From Pedobacter ghigonis (GTDB taxonomy: Bacteria; Bacteroidota; Bacteroidia; Sphingobacteriales; Sphingobacteriaceae), in contig NZ_CAESCM010000018.1 in NCBI RefSeq assembly GCF_903166585.1, positions 42,641 to 106,640 of the forward strand: a DNA stretch of 64,000 nucleotides. Direction: 5' to 3'. A program made the position numbers and the translations under genes. The notes beneath the pieces are model-generated. The model did not search any database, was not told where the DNA came from, and saw only the letters and a list, made by a program, of their open reading frames with translations. Shown piece after piece: positions 24,183 to 32,667 of the stretch (position 1 is the first letter of the stretch; the number at the start of each line of letters is the position of its first letter).

Positions 24183-27100
24183 ATGAAATTAACTACCCTT
24201 TACAACCCCGTATGCGCTATACGGAGGGTAAGGATTAAATTTTTATTGGTCATGAAATTGACTGCTATATTACTACTGGTCGGCACTTTGCATATTTCTG
24301 CCGCCACATTTTCGCAAACTGTAACCCTATCCCGTAGAACAGCTCCGTTAAAAACGATATTTAAGGAGATTAAAAAACAAACCGGTTACTTTTTCTTTTA
24401 CAAAGGTCAGCTTTTAGAAGGCAAGCCCGAGGTTACTGTAGAGTTAAAAAATGCCAGCCTAACCGAGGCCTTAAACTCGTCGTTAAAAGGGCTAAACCTC
24501 AATTTTAATATTGTAAACAAAACCATTGTAATCAGCAATAAAGAGAACCAGCCCCTGGAGCCGCTTGCTGTAGTCAGCCAGATCGAAGTTAAAGGTAAGG
24601 TGGTAGATAAAGACAATGACGAAAGCTTGCCTGGTGTTAATATTTCCGTAAAAAACGGCGCCAGTATTGGCGTAACTAACGAGAAAGGCGAGTTTAAGGT
24701 AACGATTGCCGAAGGCGCTACACTTGTTTTTAGCTATGTGGGCTACGAAATACAGGAAGCCAAAGCAAGCGCGGGCAAAACACTGAATATTAGGCTCACG
24801 GCTAAACAGACGCAGATGACCGATGTAGTGATTACCGGTTATCAGGCCATCAAGAAAGATAACTATACCGGTAATGCCATTACGATATCCGGAGATCAGC
24901 TGAAAAGGGTAAATCCGCAAAATTTGCTTCAAAGTATAGGCACATTCGACCCATCGTTTAAACTGATTGATAATAACCTTGCCGGCTCAAATCCTAATCG
25001 AATTCCGTCTATTAATGTCAGAGGCGCTTCAGCATTACCCAGTGGCGATGGTCAGGTACTTAGACGGGATGAAATTCTTGGAACAGCCAATATGCCGGTT
25101 TTCATGCTTGACGGGTATGAAGTAAGTGTGCAGAAAGTGTTTGATCTTGACGTTAACAGAATTGCCTCTGTTACCTCATTGAAAGATGCTGCTGCTACCG
25201 CTATCTATGGTTCGCGCGCAGCCAATGGCGTAATTGTGATCACTACTAAAACACCTTTGGAAGGCAAACTAAGGGTTGAATACAATTACGAATTGAATCT
25301 AACTGCTGCAGATCTAAGCGATTATCAGGTTTTAGATGCAGCTCAAAAACTGGATTATGAAGTTCTGGCAGGTTTATATAATTCTGCTAAGCAACAGGTA
25401 TCTCAGGATCAGCTGGATGAAATTTATTACCACAAAAAGGCAAATGTTGTGGGTGGTGTTAACAGTTACTGGCTTTCTCAACCCTTACGTAATACGATCG
25501 GAAATAAACATGCTATAAATCTTGATGGAGGTTCATCGGCCTTTCGGTACAATGTTAACCTACGCTACCAAACAAGACCTGGAGCAATGAAAGGATCGCA
25601 AAGAGACCAGTATTCAGGTGGAATGAGTTTCCAGTACAACGTTAAGAAAATTCAGTTCAGAAATGAATTATCTGTAACCCAGGTAGGGGCTACAGAATCC
25701 CCGTATGGTGATTTTTCAAGTTATGTAAGGATGAATCCCTACTATCCTTTGCAAGATGCGAATGGCATGGTTATGCGAATTTCAGATGTCTACGAAAAAC
25801 AGGACCGATCAAAAGAATATGTGTTTAATCCACTGTATGATGCCAGTTTAAGTAGTTTTAATAAATCAAAGTATACCGAAATCATTGATAACCTTTCTGC
25901 CGATCTGGAAGTGGCAAAGGACTTGAGGTTAAGGGCTCAGATGAGCATAACCACGCGATCAAACGCCGATGATGTATTCACATCTCCCATGGCAAATAAA
26001 TATTATCTGTACACTTCAGATAAAATCGACGAAAAGGGCGAGTACACAAATAGGGAGATGAAAGAAACCTATTGGGACAGTAATATCAGGTTAACCTGGT
26101 TAAAGCAGATAGGCGGCCATTATTTTAATGCACTAGTAGGTGTAAACGCCAGGACAGAACTTCGCGATCAAAAAGAATTTACCGCAATCGGATTTGCGAA
26201 CGACCGCTTTACCAGTATAGGATTTGCCAAGGGATATGCCGAAGATGGAAAACCATTAAGTAAGCTCGAAAAAGCAAGACTTTTCGGTTCTTTCATCACC
26301 ATGAACTACTCTTACAAAAACCGTTACCTGATGGATGGAACTGTTCGTATCGACGGTTCTTCTAAGTTCGGTGTAAACAACAGGTTGGCTCCGTTTTGGT
26401 CGTTCGGATTAGGCTGGAATGTACATCAGGAGGAATTCTTTAAGGATAATAAAGTAATCAGTCAACTGAGAATAAAGGCCTCTACAGGTCTTACTGGTTC
26501 AGTAGAGTTCGATCCCTATTTATCGCGGACCATTTATAAATATAATACCGGAAACTGGTATTCATCAGGCATTGGTGCTAGTGTAAACAGTTATGGTAAT
26601 GAAAACCTGGGTTGGCAAAAAACACGGATGACGGATATTGGCGTAGATATCGGGTTATTTAAAGACCGTATTATGATTACGCCAAGGGTATACAAGAAGT
26701 TTACCAAAGATATTCTGGCCGATATCACCTTACCTCCTTCAACAGGTTTCTTATCGTATAAAGAAAACCTTGGAGACATGGAGAATAAAGGAGCTGAATT
26801 AGGACTTACAATAGATGCGGTGAGGAGCAAAGACTGGTCGGTAAACCTGAATGCCAGTATGGTTTCCAACAGAAATAAGGTGGTAAGGATCTCGAATGCC
26901 TTAAAGAAATATAACGATAGGGCCGATGAATTGCAGTCGGTAAAACCTGGAGATGGCGGCTACAGGGGGATTCCATTACTTCGTTTTAGCGAAGGACAAC
27001 CTTTCAATGCTATTTATGGTGTACGTTCATTGGGTATTGATCCGGAAAACGGACGTGAGTTATACCTCAAAAAAGACGGCAGCATAACCTACGATTATGA

Positions 27101-27584
27101 TAAGCGCGATTACGTTGTAATTGGCGATCCTAACCCTAAAGTGAGCGGTTACTTTGGCGGAACGGTTAACTACAAAAGATTTAGTCTTTATGTGCAGTTT
27201 CAAACCTTTTTCGGAGGCGACAAATATAATTTAACCCTGGTAGAGCGTGTTGAAAATGCAGATCCACGCTATAATGTTGACAGCCGCGTGTTTGAAGAAA
27301 AATGGAAGAAGTCTGGTGACCTCTCTTTTTACAAAAATATAGCTGATATCGGCGAGACCGATGTAAGTTCAAGATTTATACAGCCTGATAATCTGATCAA
27401 CCTTCAATCAGTCAACCTTTCTTACGACATGAGTAAAAAAATAGCATCCAAACTATCGATGTCAAGTTTGATGTTCCAGGTAACTGCAAATGACGTGGTG
27501 CGCTGGTCGTCGGTTAAAGAAGAAAGAGGTATTAATTACCCGTTTACCAGGAGTTTAACCTTTTCTGTTAGAGCAGCTTTTTAA
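24183..27584 (+). CDS. SusC/RagA-family TonB receptor with STN signalling domain
   Basis: A 1133-aa outer-membrane receptor, counted from ATG 24183 (MKLTTLYNPVCAIRR); 21 extra N-terminal codons are possible. After a membrane segment and signal region (LLVMKLTAILLLVGTLHISAATFSQ) comes an STN domain (about 45-120: APLKTIFKEIKKQTGYFFFY ... LNFNIVNKTIVISN). A carboxypeptidase-like domain follows (VKGKVVDKDNDESLPGVNISV), then plug and barrel. The SusC signature ATAIYGSRAANGVIVITTKT is present. The STN domain is what contacts a FecR partner, consistent with the sigma/anti-sigma pair upstream. Substrate unknown. Confidence 0.95.
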   Translation: MKLTTLYNPVCAIRRVRIKFLLVMKLTAILLLVGTLHISAATFSQTVTLSRRTAPLKTIFKEIKKQTGYFFFYKGQLLEGKPEVTVELKNASLTEALNSSLKGLNLNFNIVNKTIVISNKENQPLEPLAVVSQIEVKGKVVDKDNDESLPGVNISVKNGASIGVTNEKGEFKVTIAEGATLVFSYVGYEIQEAKASAGKTLNIRLTAKQTQMTDVVITGYQAIKKDNYTGNAITISGDQLKRVNPQNLLQSIGTFDPSFKLIDNNLAGSNPNRIPSINVRGASALPSGDGQVLRRDEILGTANMPVFMLDGYEVSVQKVFDLDVNRIASVTSLKDAAATAIYGSRAANGVIVITTKTPLEGKLRVEYNYELNLTAADLSDYQVLDAAQKLDYEVLAGLYNSAKQQVSQDQLDEIYYHKKANVVGGVNSYWLSQPLRNTIGNKHAINLDGGSSAFRYNVNLRYQTRPGAMKGSQRDQYSGGMSFQYNVKKIQFRNELSVTQVGATESPYGDFSSYVRMNPYYPLQDANGMVMRISDVYEKQDRSKEYVFNPLYDASLSSFNKSKYTEIIDNLSADLEVAKDLRLRAQMSITTRSNADDVFTSPMANKYYLYTSDKIDEKGEYTNREMKETYWDSNIRLTWLKQIGGHYFNALVGVNARTELRDQKEFTAIGFANDRFTSIGFAKGYAEDGKPLSKLEKARLFGSFITMNYSYKNRYLMDGTVRIDGSSKFGVNNRLAPFWSFGLGWNVHQEEFFKDNKVISQLRIKASTGLTGSVEFDPYLSRTIYKYNTGNWYSSGIGASVNSYGNENLGWQKTRMTDIGVDIGLFKDRIMITPRVYKKFTKDILADITLPPSTGFLSYKENLGDMENKGAELGLTIDAVRSKDWSVNLNASMVSNRNKVVRISNALKKYNDRADELQSVKPGDGGYRGIPLLRFSEGQPFNAIYGVRSLGIDPENGRELYLKKDGSITYDYDKRDYVVIGDPNPKVSGYFGGTVNYKRFSLYVQFQTFFGGDKYNLTLVERVENADPRYNVDSRVFEEKWKKSGDLSFYKNIADIGETDVSSRFIQPDNLINLQSVNLSYDMSKKIASKLSMSSLMFQVTANDVVRWSSVKEERGINYPFTRSLTFSVRAAF

Positions 27585-27615
27585 ACTTTTTAATCACAGA
27601 TTTAAAATAAAAAAC

Positions 27616-29106
27616 ATGAATATTAGATTATTAATCTGCCTTATTTTAGTAACAGGATTATTCAGTTCCTGCAAGAAATGGCTGGAAATTGAGCCGGAAT
27701 CAGAAATCGCCGCCCCAATTTTATTCAGTACCGAAAACGGTTTCATGGAAGCAATAAATGGCGTGTATAACCGCAGTACCGAATCAGATCTTTATGGTAA
27801 AGAACTTACCTTCGGTACAACCGAGGTATTGGCGCAAAATTTTTCGATGCGTGATGACGGACAGGATTACAGGCAGACCTCCTTGTACAATTATAAACAT
27901 GGCGAGTTTATCAAACGGAAGGATAAAATATGGGCTGGTTTATACAATTCCATTGTAAACTGTAATTTGATCCTTGAAAATGTTGATGCGAAAAGGAATG
28001 TTTTTACAGGCTCAAATTATGCCATTGTAAAAGGAGAAGCACTTGCATTAAGGGCCTACCTACATTTTGACTTACTACGTCTTTTTGCGCCATCGTATTT
28101 GCGAAACCCTGCTGCAAAAGGAATTCCGTATGCCAGCAAGTACACAAAGGAAATTACGCCTATGTCTACAGTGTCGGAAGCCATCGAGTTAATCATCAAA
28201 GATCTGGAAGAGTCAAAACAACTTTTAACTGCAGATCCCATCCGGAGCGCCGGTTATATTGTAAACTACCCTTTGGTTAGCGATACACTGAAAAATACAG
28301 AGGAGAAAAACGCTAGTCTTTTTTTACAGAACAGAAGACACCGTATGAATTATTATGCAGTATGCGGAACATTGGCCAGGGTTTACCTTTATAAAAATGA
28401 TAAAGTGAAAGCCTTGTTAAATGCTAAAGAGGTAATCGATTCTAAAAAATTCCCATGGACAGCAAAAAGTGATTTTGAGGCTTTTGAAGATTCAAAAAAA
28501 GACCGTATCCTTTACAAGGAACTTGTTTTCGGATGGTATATACCTGGTGCTGCAAAAGAAATAAAAGACAATTGGTTTCAAAGTGGTACCAGAGGATTTT
28601 ATTTAATTGAGGATGCTGCTGATTATATCTATGAAAAGGCAACAGCTGGCGCAAGTGATTCGCGCTACAAATACTGGCTATCTGCTACTTCAAATCAATC
28701 GTCGAGATCTTATGATATTGTTAAATACCGCAGAAACCCCTTAAGTGCAGAGGCGAATGCAAATCTACATTACCTGATGGCACCTGCAATCAGGCTGAGT
28801 GAGATGTATTACATTGCTGCCGAGTGTTCGTACTCCACCAATCCTGCAACCGCAGTCAATTACCTTACACAGGTTCGGGAAGCCAGACAAATTGGCGATC
28901 CTTTATCTATAAACAGTGAAGAAGATTTATTAAAAGAGCTACTTAAAGATGCACGTAAAGAATGGCTGGCAGAAGGGCAGTTGTTTTATATGTACAAAAG
29001 GCTAAATAGGGGTATTGTAGGGCAAACCGGCGTAATTATTCCTCCTTCCGATAATATTTTCGTACTTCCACTGCCTAACGATGAAATCGTTTATGGTGGC
29101 AGATAA
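27616..29106 (+). CDS. SusD/RagB-family nutrient-binding lipoprotein
   Basis: A 496-aa surface lipoprotein with lipobox ending at Cys 19 (LVTGLFSSCKK). It shows SusD features: WLEIEPESEIAAPILFSTENGFMEAINGVYNR near the N-terminus, the TPR-rich ALALRAYLHFDLLRLFAPSY segment, and a C-terminal AIRLSEMYYIAAECSY ... DARKEWLAEGQLFYMYKRLNRG. It would form the lid over the SusC channel encoded 31 bp upstream. No polysaccharide-degrading enzymes accompany the pair, so the ligand may not be a glycan. Confidence 0.95.
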   Translation: MNIRLLICLILVTGLFSSCKKWLEIEPESEIAAPILFSTENGFMEAINGVYNRSTESDLYGKELTFGTTEVLAQNFSMRDDGQDYRQTSLYNYKHGEFIKRKDKIWAGLYNSIVNCNLILENVDAKRNVFTGSNYAIVKGEALALRAYLHFDLLRLFAPSYLRNPAAKGIPYASKYTKEITPMSTVSEAIELIIKDLEESKQLLTADPIRSAGYIVNYPLVSDTLKNTEEKNASLFLQNRRHRMNYYAVCGTLARVYLYKNDKVKALLNAKEVIDSKKFPWTAKSDFEAFEDSKKDRILYKELVFGWYIPGAAKEIKDNWFQSGTRGFYLIEDAADYIYEKATAGASDSRYKYWLSATSNQSSRSYDIVKYRRNPLSAEANANLHYLMAPAIRLSEMYYIAAECSYSTNPATAVNYLTQVREARQIGDPLSINSEEDLLKELLKDARKEWLAEGQLFYMYKRLNRGIVGQTGVIIPPSDNIFVLPLPNDEIVYGGR

Positions 29107-29134
29107 AACATGTGAAATTTTTGAATAGCAAATT

Positions 29135-29944
29135 ATGAAAAAATATATATTAATATTCGCGGTATTCTGCCTTGCTTCCTGCAAAAAAGCAGAAGAGATG
29201 CGTTTTGATCACAACGCTAATGTTTATTTCGATATTTATAATGGTGATAAAGATAGTATCGTAAGAACTTTTGCCTATAACCCTACATTAGCTCAGGATA
29301 CCGTTTGGCTACCGGTGCGTTTATCAGGAATCAGGACCGTTGAAGACAGGAAGTTTAGTGCACGGGTAGACGCTGATTCTTCTACAGCCACTGTTGGCGT
29401 TCATTATGAAGCACTAAAACCCCAATATTCCATTCTTCCTAACAGGGGAATAGGATACATTCCATTGGTAATTTATAATAAGGATAAGGAACTGGAAAAC
29501 AGATCGGTTTCGATACTGATCAAATTAACTGGTACACCCGATCTGGGCATCGAAAATCCTTATCTCATTAGGGCGAAAGTCGTATTCTCGGCCAAACTGG
29601 AAAAACCGGGTTGGTGGGATACCTGGCCGCTTCCCCCTTATTCGAGAACCAAACATGAATTGTTCATTCTGGTAACCGGACAAACCTCACTCTCAACCGA
29701 CGGTTTGGATGCACCAAAAAACCTCTATTATATAGGCCTGTTAACCACGATGTTAAACAATCCTTTTAATTGGGTTACCAAAAATGAAGCAAAAGGATAT
29801 GTGATTGAAGAGGTAACTGCTGGCAATACAGATAGGTACTATTTCTACAACAAGAAAAATCCGTCCAAAAAAACACTTTTACGGAAAAATATGCAAAATG
29901 GTAAATACTATTTTATAGATGAAAACGGCAATGAGGTTATTTAA
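29135..29944 (+). CDS. DUF4843-type lipoprotein
   Basis: A 269-aa lipoprotein: MKKYILIFAVFCLASC gives a lipobox Cys at residue 16. The body (ANVYFDIYNGDKDSIVRTFAYNPTLAQDTVWLPVRLSG ... YIPLVIYNKDKELENRSVSILIKL) matches the DUF4843 pattern seen behind SusC/SusD pairs in this group, with Ig-like beta strands. It is likely a cell-surface accessory of the SusCD transporter. The gene ends 10 bp before the start of the next lipoprotein. The family name is from memory of typical gene order and sequence style, so moderately sure. Confidence 0.7.
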   Translation: MKKYILIFAVFCLASCKKAEEMRFDHNANVYFDIYNGDKDSIVRTFAYNPTLAQDTVWLPVRLSGIRTVEDRKFSARVDADSSTATVGVHYEALKPQYSILPNRGIGYIPLVIYNKDKELENRSVSILIKLTGTPDLGIENPYLIRAKVVFSAKLEKPGWWDTWPLPPYSRTKHELFILVTGQTSLSTDGLDAPKNLYYIGLLTTMLNNPFNWVTKNEAKGYVIEEVTAGNTDRYYFYNKKNPSKKTLLRKNMQNGKYYFIDENGNEVI

Positions 29945-29954
29945 ATATAAAAAC

Positions 29955-31376
29955 ATGGATATTAAAAAAATAATATTGCTAATTATAGCAGTGGTATCTA
30001 TTGCCGCATGTCATAAAGACCTGGGTAATTACGATATCAATATGCCTGTCGAGCCTAAGGTGATTAATCTCGATTCTGTTTATACAGCAAGTGTGGGCGA
30101 TAGTCTGATCATCAAACCAAAGATAGAAGGTACTGATGCTGCTAATGTAGACCTTGAATGGCGAATCAGTGTAATTGAAGGAAACGATGTGCTTTATAAA
30201 GGGCCCGCATTAAAAATCATATTTGGTTTGCAGGCTAAAAGATATGCTGCCCGCTTAACCGTATTCAATAAAGCCAACGGAATGAAATATTTCCATAAGT
30301 TTTATATAGATGGCGGGACAGAATTTGCCAGCGGTACAACAGTGTTGAGTATAGAAAACGGAACAACGCAGTTTTCATTTGTAAAACCTGACGGCAGTGT
30401 GCAGGCGCGTTTATACAGGGCCATGCAAGGCAAGGATCTGCCTCCAAACCCTACAAATTTATTTCTGCTTAGAAATACATTTACCGGAGGTACCTTATTA
30501 GGCTATTGGATTATTACAAAAAACGGAGGCATCAGGCTGGAGCCAAATACCATGCAGGAAGATCCGAAATACCCCAATACACTTAAGAATAACTTTTTTA
30601 CCACACCTGATAATCTTGAAGTCGGCTCCCTGATATCACACCCTCAGGGGGTAATGATGGGCGTGGTAAATGGCAAATTTTACGGAGGCACCACCAGCAC
30701 CTGGGATCAGGCTGCTACCTATGGTATGTTTGGTTTACCTGCTGATGGCGATTATGAATTGGCTTCCTCCTTTGTAATGAGCTTTACGCAATCGGCCACT
30801 TATTTTATTGGTTTCGACCGGAACAGGAAACAATTTGTCAGAATCAATCTATATGGAGCGCCTGTTTATTTTGGTACCCAATACTCGGTTAGCACAACAA
30901 CTGCTTTCGATCCTACCAATGTAGGTATGGATCTTGTTCATTTAGAGCAGCTCAATAACGCAGATTGTTTTGCCTTTTGCAAGGGAACCGACGGAAAGAT
31001 TTACGAGCTTAAGTTTAATGTTCAGTTTAATGGTCCGTTTACTTTTACCCCTCAGCATAAACGCCTTTTTGTGCGTCAAGAGTTGATCAACGAAAATACA
31101 AAATGGAGCGGTGCTAAAAATGGGGTAATCTATATTGCCAATGGCAGTAAAGTTTACCGGTACAATCCTGTAAATGAAGAACTCAGAGAACTGGCTACAA
31201 GCTTTACCGGGAAAACGATTTCCATGCTAAAACTTAGCGAAGACGAAGAAACGTTGATGGTAGGAACAGAACAGACTGTTTCCTTTCTAAACATAGCTAC
31301 CGGAATGAACGGCGTATTCATTAAAAAGATCGAAGGCATTCCAGGTGCTCCTGTTGACATCGCAATCAGAAAATAA
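29955..31376 (+). CDS. PKD-like family lipoprotein
   Basis: A 473-aa lipoprotein from the ATG at 29955 (MDIKKIILLIIAVVSIAAC, lipobox Cys 19); an upstream in-frame ATG would overlap the previous gene. The first ~100 residues look like a PKD/Ig-type beta sandwich (VDLEWRISVIEGNDVLYKGPALKIIFG). The remainder resembles a beta-propeller-like repeat series (GYWIITKNGGIRLEP; NGVIYIANGSKVYRYNPVNEELRELA). Such proteins accompany SusCD-DUF4843 sets; a ligand-binding role at the surface is likely but unproven. Confidence 0.65.
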   Translation: MDIKKIILLIIAVVSIAACHKDLGNYDINMPVEPKVINLDSVYTASVGDSLIIKPKIEGTDAANVDLEWRISVIEGNDVLYKGPALKIIFGLQAKRYAARLTVFNKANGMKYFHKFYIDGGTEFASGTTVLSIENGTTQFSFVKPDGSVQARLYRAMQGKDLPPNPTNLFLLRNTFTGGTLLGYWIITKNGGIRLEPNTMQEDPKYPNTLKNNFFTTPDNLEVGSLISHPQGVMMGVVNGKFYGGTTSTWDQAATYGMFGLPADGDYELASSFVMSFTQSATYFIGFDRNRKQFVRINLYGAPVYFGTQYSVSTTTAFDPTNVGMDLVHLEQLNNADCFAFCKGTDGKIYELKFNVQFNGPFTFTPQHKRLFVRQELINENTKWSGAKNGVIYIANGSKVYRYNPVNEELRELATSFTGKTISMLKLSEDEETLMVGTEQTVSFLNIATGMNGVFIKKIEGIPGAPVDIAIRK

Positions 31377-31383
31377 CCCTATT

Positions 31384-31418
31384 CCATGTGCGTAGCTTTT
31401 TAAAAGCCACGCACGTGG
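31384..31418 (+). other. Long intercistronic hairpin
   Basis: Arms 31384-31400 and 31402-31418 pair over 17 positions with one A-C mismatch and one G-T wobble, with a single loop base. It sits 7 bp after the PKD-like gene and 26 bp before the TlpA gene. The tail AAATTTT is weak, so partial termination or mRNA protection of the lipoprotein genes is possible. Confidence 0.55.
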
Positions 31419-31444
31419 AAATTTTAACCATAAAGAACGAACAA

Positions 31445-32581
31445 ATGAAAATTATAAAATTAGCCGCATTGGCCTTATTATTCCCGGTTTTAACCTCGGC
31501 GCAAACACCAAACTTTAGCCTTTCCGGCAAAATAGGCAACCTGAATGCCCCGGCAAAAGCTTACATCGATTATATGGACAACGGCGTGGGCCATGAAGAT
31601 TCGACTGTAGTGGTAAACGGAACTTTCCGCTTTACCGGTCATGTTTCTGGTATAGCTTATGCCCGTATGGCACTCGATCATACCGGTGGAGGCAAACAAC
31701 GCGCAGTCTACACAGGCGATGTAATCTATTTCTACTTTGGTAAAGAGCAGGTTTTAATCAGCTCAAAAGATTCGTTAGATAATGCAAGCTTTACCGGTTC
31801 GAAAGTATATAACGAATATGCTGCTTACAACAAAACCATTGGCGGTACCATTATGGCTCTAACCAAAGCCGTAAATGCCGATTTCAATAGCGGAACACCA
31901 GAGCAGCAAAAAGATCCGGCTTATATGAAAGCGGTTGATACCCGTTACCGCAACAACATCAAAGCCCGCGAGGAGAAACAGTTTCAGTTTGCAAAAGACC
32001 ATCCCAATTCATTTTTTGGTTTAGTGGCTCTGTCTGAGTCGGCAGGGGCAAAAGTAGATGTAAAGAAAGTAGAACCTGTATTCAATGCCTTAAGTAAAGA
32101 ATTGCGTGCTACCGATCTGGGAAAAGAACTTGCGCAACGCATTGCAGCCAATGGCATAACGGCTATTGGAGCCAAAGCACCTTTGTTTACACAGAACGAT
32201 GTGCTGGGAAAACCAGTCTCTTTAGAAAGTTTAAAGGGTAAAGTAGTATTGGTTGAGTTTTGGGCAAGTTGGTGCAGTCCTTGCCGTGCCGAGAACCCTA
32301 ATCTGGTTAAAGAGTATAACCTGTATAAAGATAAGGGCTTCCAGATTTTATCGGTTTCGTTGGATAATGTGAAAGAAAACTGGTTAAAAGCCATTGAAAC
32401 AGATGGTTTGCCCTGGTTGCATGTTTCCGATTTAAAAGGCTGGAACAACGAAGTAGGTCGTTTATATGGTGTTAGGGCTGTGCCTGCCAGTTTCCTGGTT
32501 GATCGTGACGGAACAATTATCGGCAATGGTTTAAGGGGCGAACCTTTAAATAAAAAACTGGCCGAAATATTTAAGAATTAA
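31445..32581 (+). CDS. TlpA-family thiol-disulfide oxidoreductase with DUF4369-like N-terminus
   Basis: A 378-aa exported protein from the ATG at 31445 (MKIIKLAALALLFPVLTSAQ); 19 upstream codons would disrupt the signal peptide. Residues ~25-120 form a beta-rich DUF4369-like domain (NFSLSGKIGNLNAPAKAYIDYMDNG). After a helical linker comes a thioredoxin fold with FWASWCSPCRAENP (C-S-P-C) and GVRAVPASFLVDRDG holding the cis-Pro. Such proteins reduce periplasmic disulfides or apocytochromes. It is the last gene of the sigma-controlled SusCD set, followed by a strong terminator. Confidence 0.88.
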   Translation: MKIIKLAALALLFPVLTSAQTPNFSLSGKIGNLNAPAKAYIDYMDNGVGHEDSTVVVNGTFRFTGHVSGIAYARMALDHTGGGKQRAVYTGDVIYFYFGKEQVLISSKDSLDNASFTGSKVYNEYAAYNKTIGGTIMALTKAVNADFNSGTPEQQKDPAYMKAVDTRYRNNIKAREEKQFQFAKDHPNSFFGLVALSESAGAKVDVKKVEPVFNALSKELRATDLGKELAQRIAANGITAIGAKAPLFTQNDVLGKPVSLESLKGKVVLVEFWASWCSPCRAENPNLVKEYNLYKDKGFQILSVSLDNVKENWLKAIETDGLPWLHVSDLKGWNNEVGRLYGVRAVPASFLVDRDGTIIGNGLRGEPLNKKLAEIFKN

Positions 32582-32605
32582 TCGTCCACCTATTTTATAA
32601 CGCTC

Positions 32606-32640
32606 AGAGGCTGTCCGCAAGTTGGATAGCCTCTTTTTTT
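32606..32640 (+). terminator. Terminator of the SusCD operon
   Basis: AGAGGCTGTCC / GGATAGCCTCT stem (one wobble), 7-nt loop, then seven T. Strong intrinsic terminator 24 bp after the TlpA stop. Confidence 0.9.
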
Positions 32641-32667
32641 AAAGAACAATAAAAACTAACATATTAT

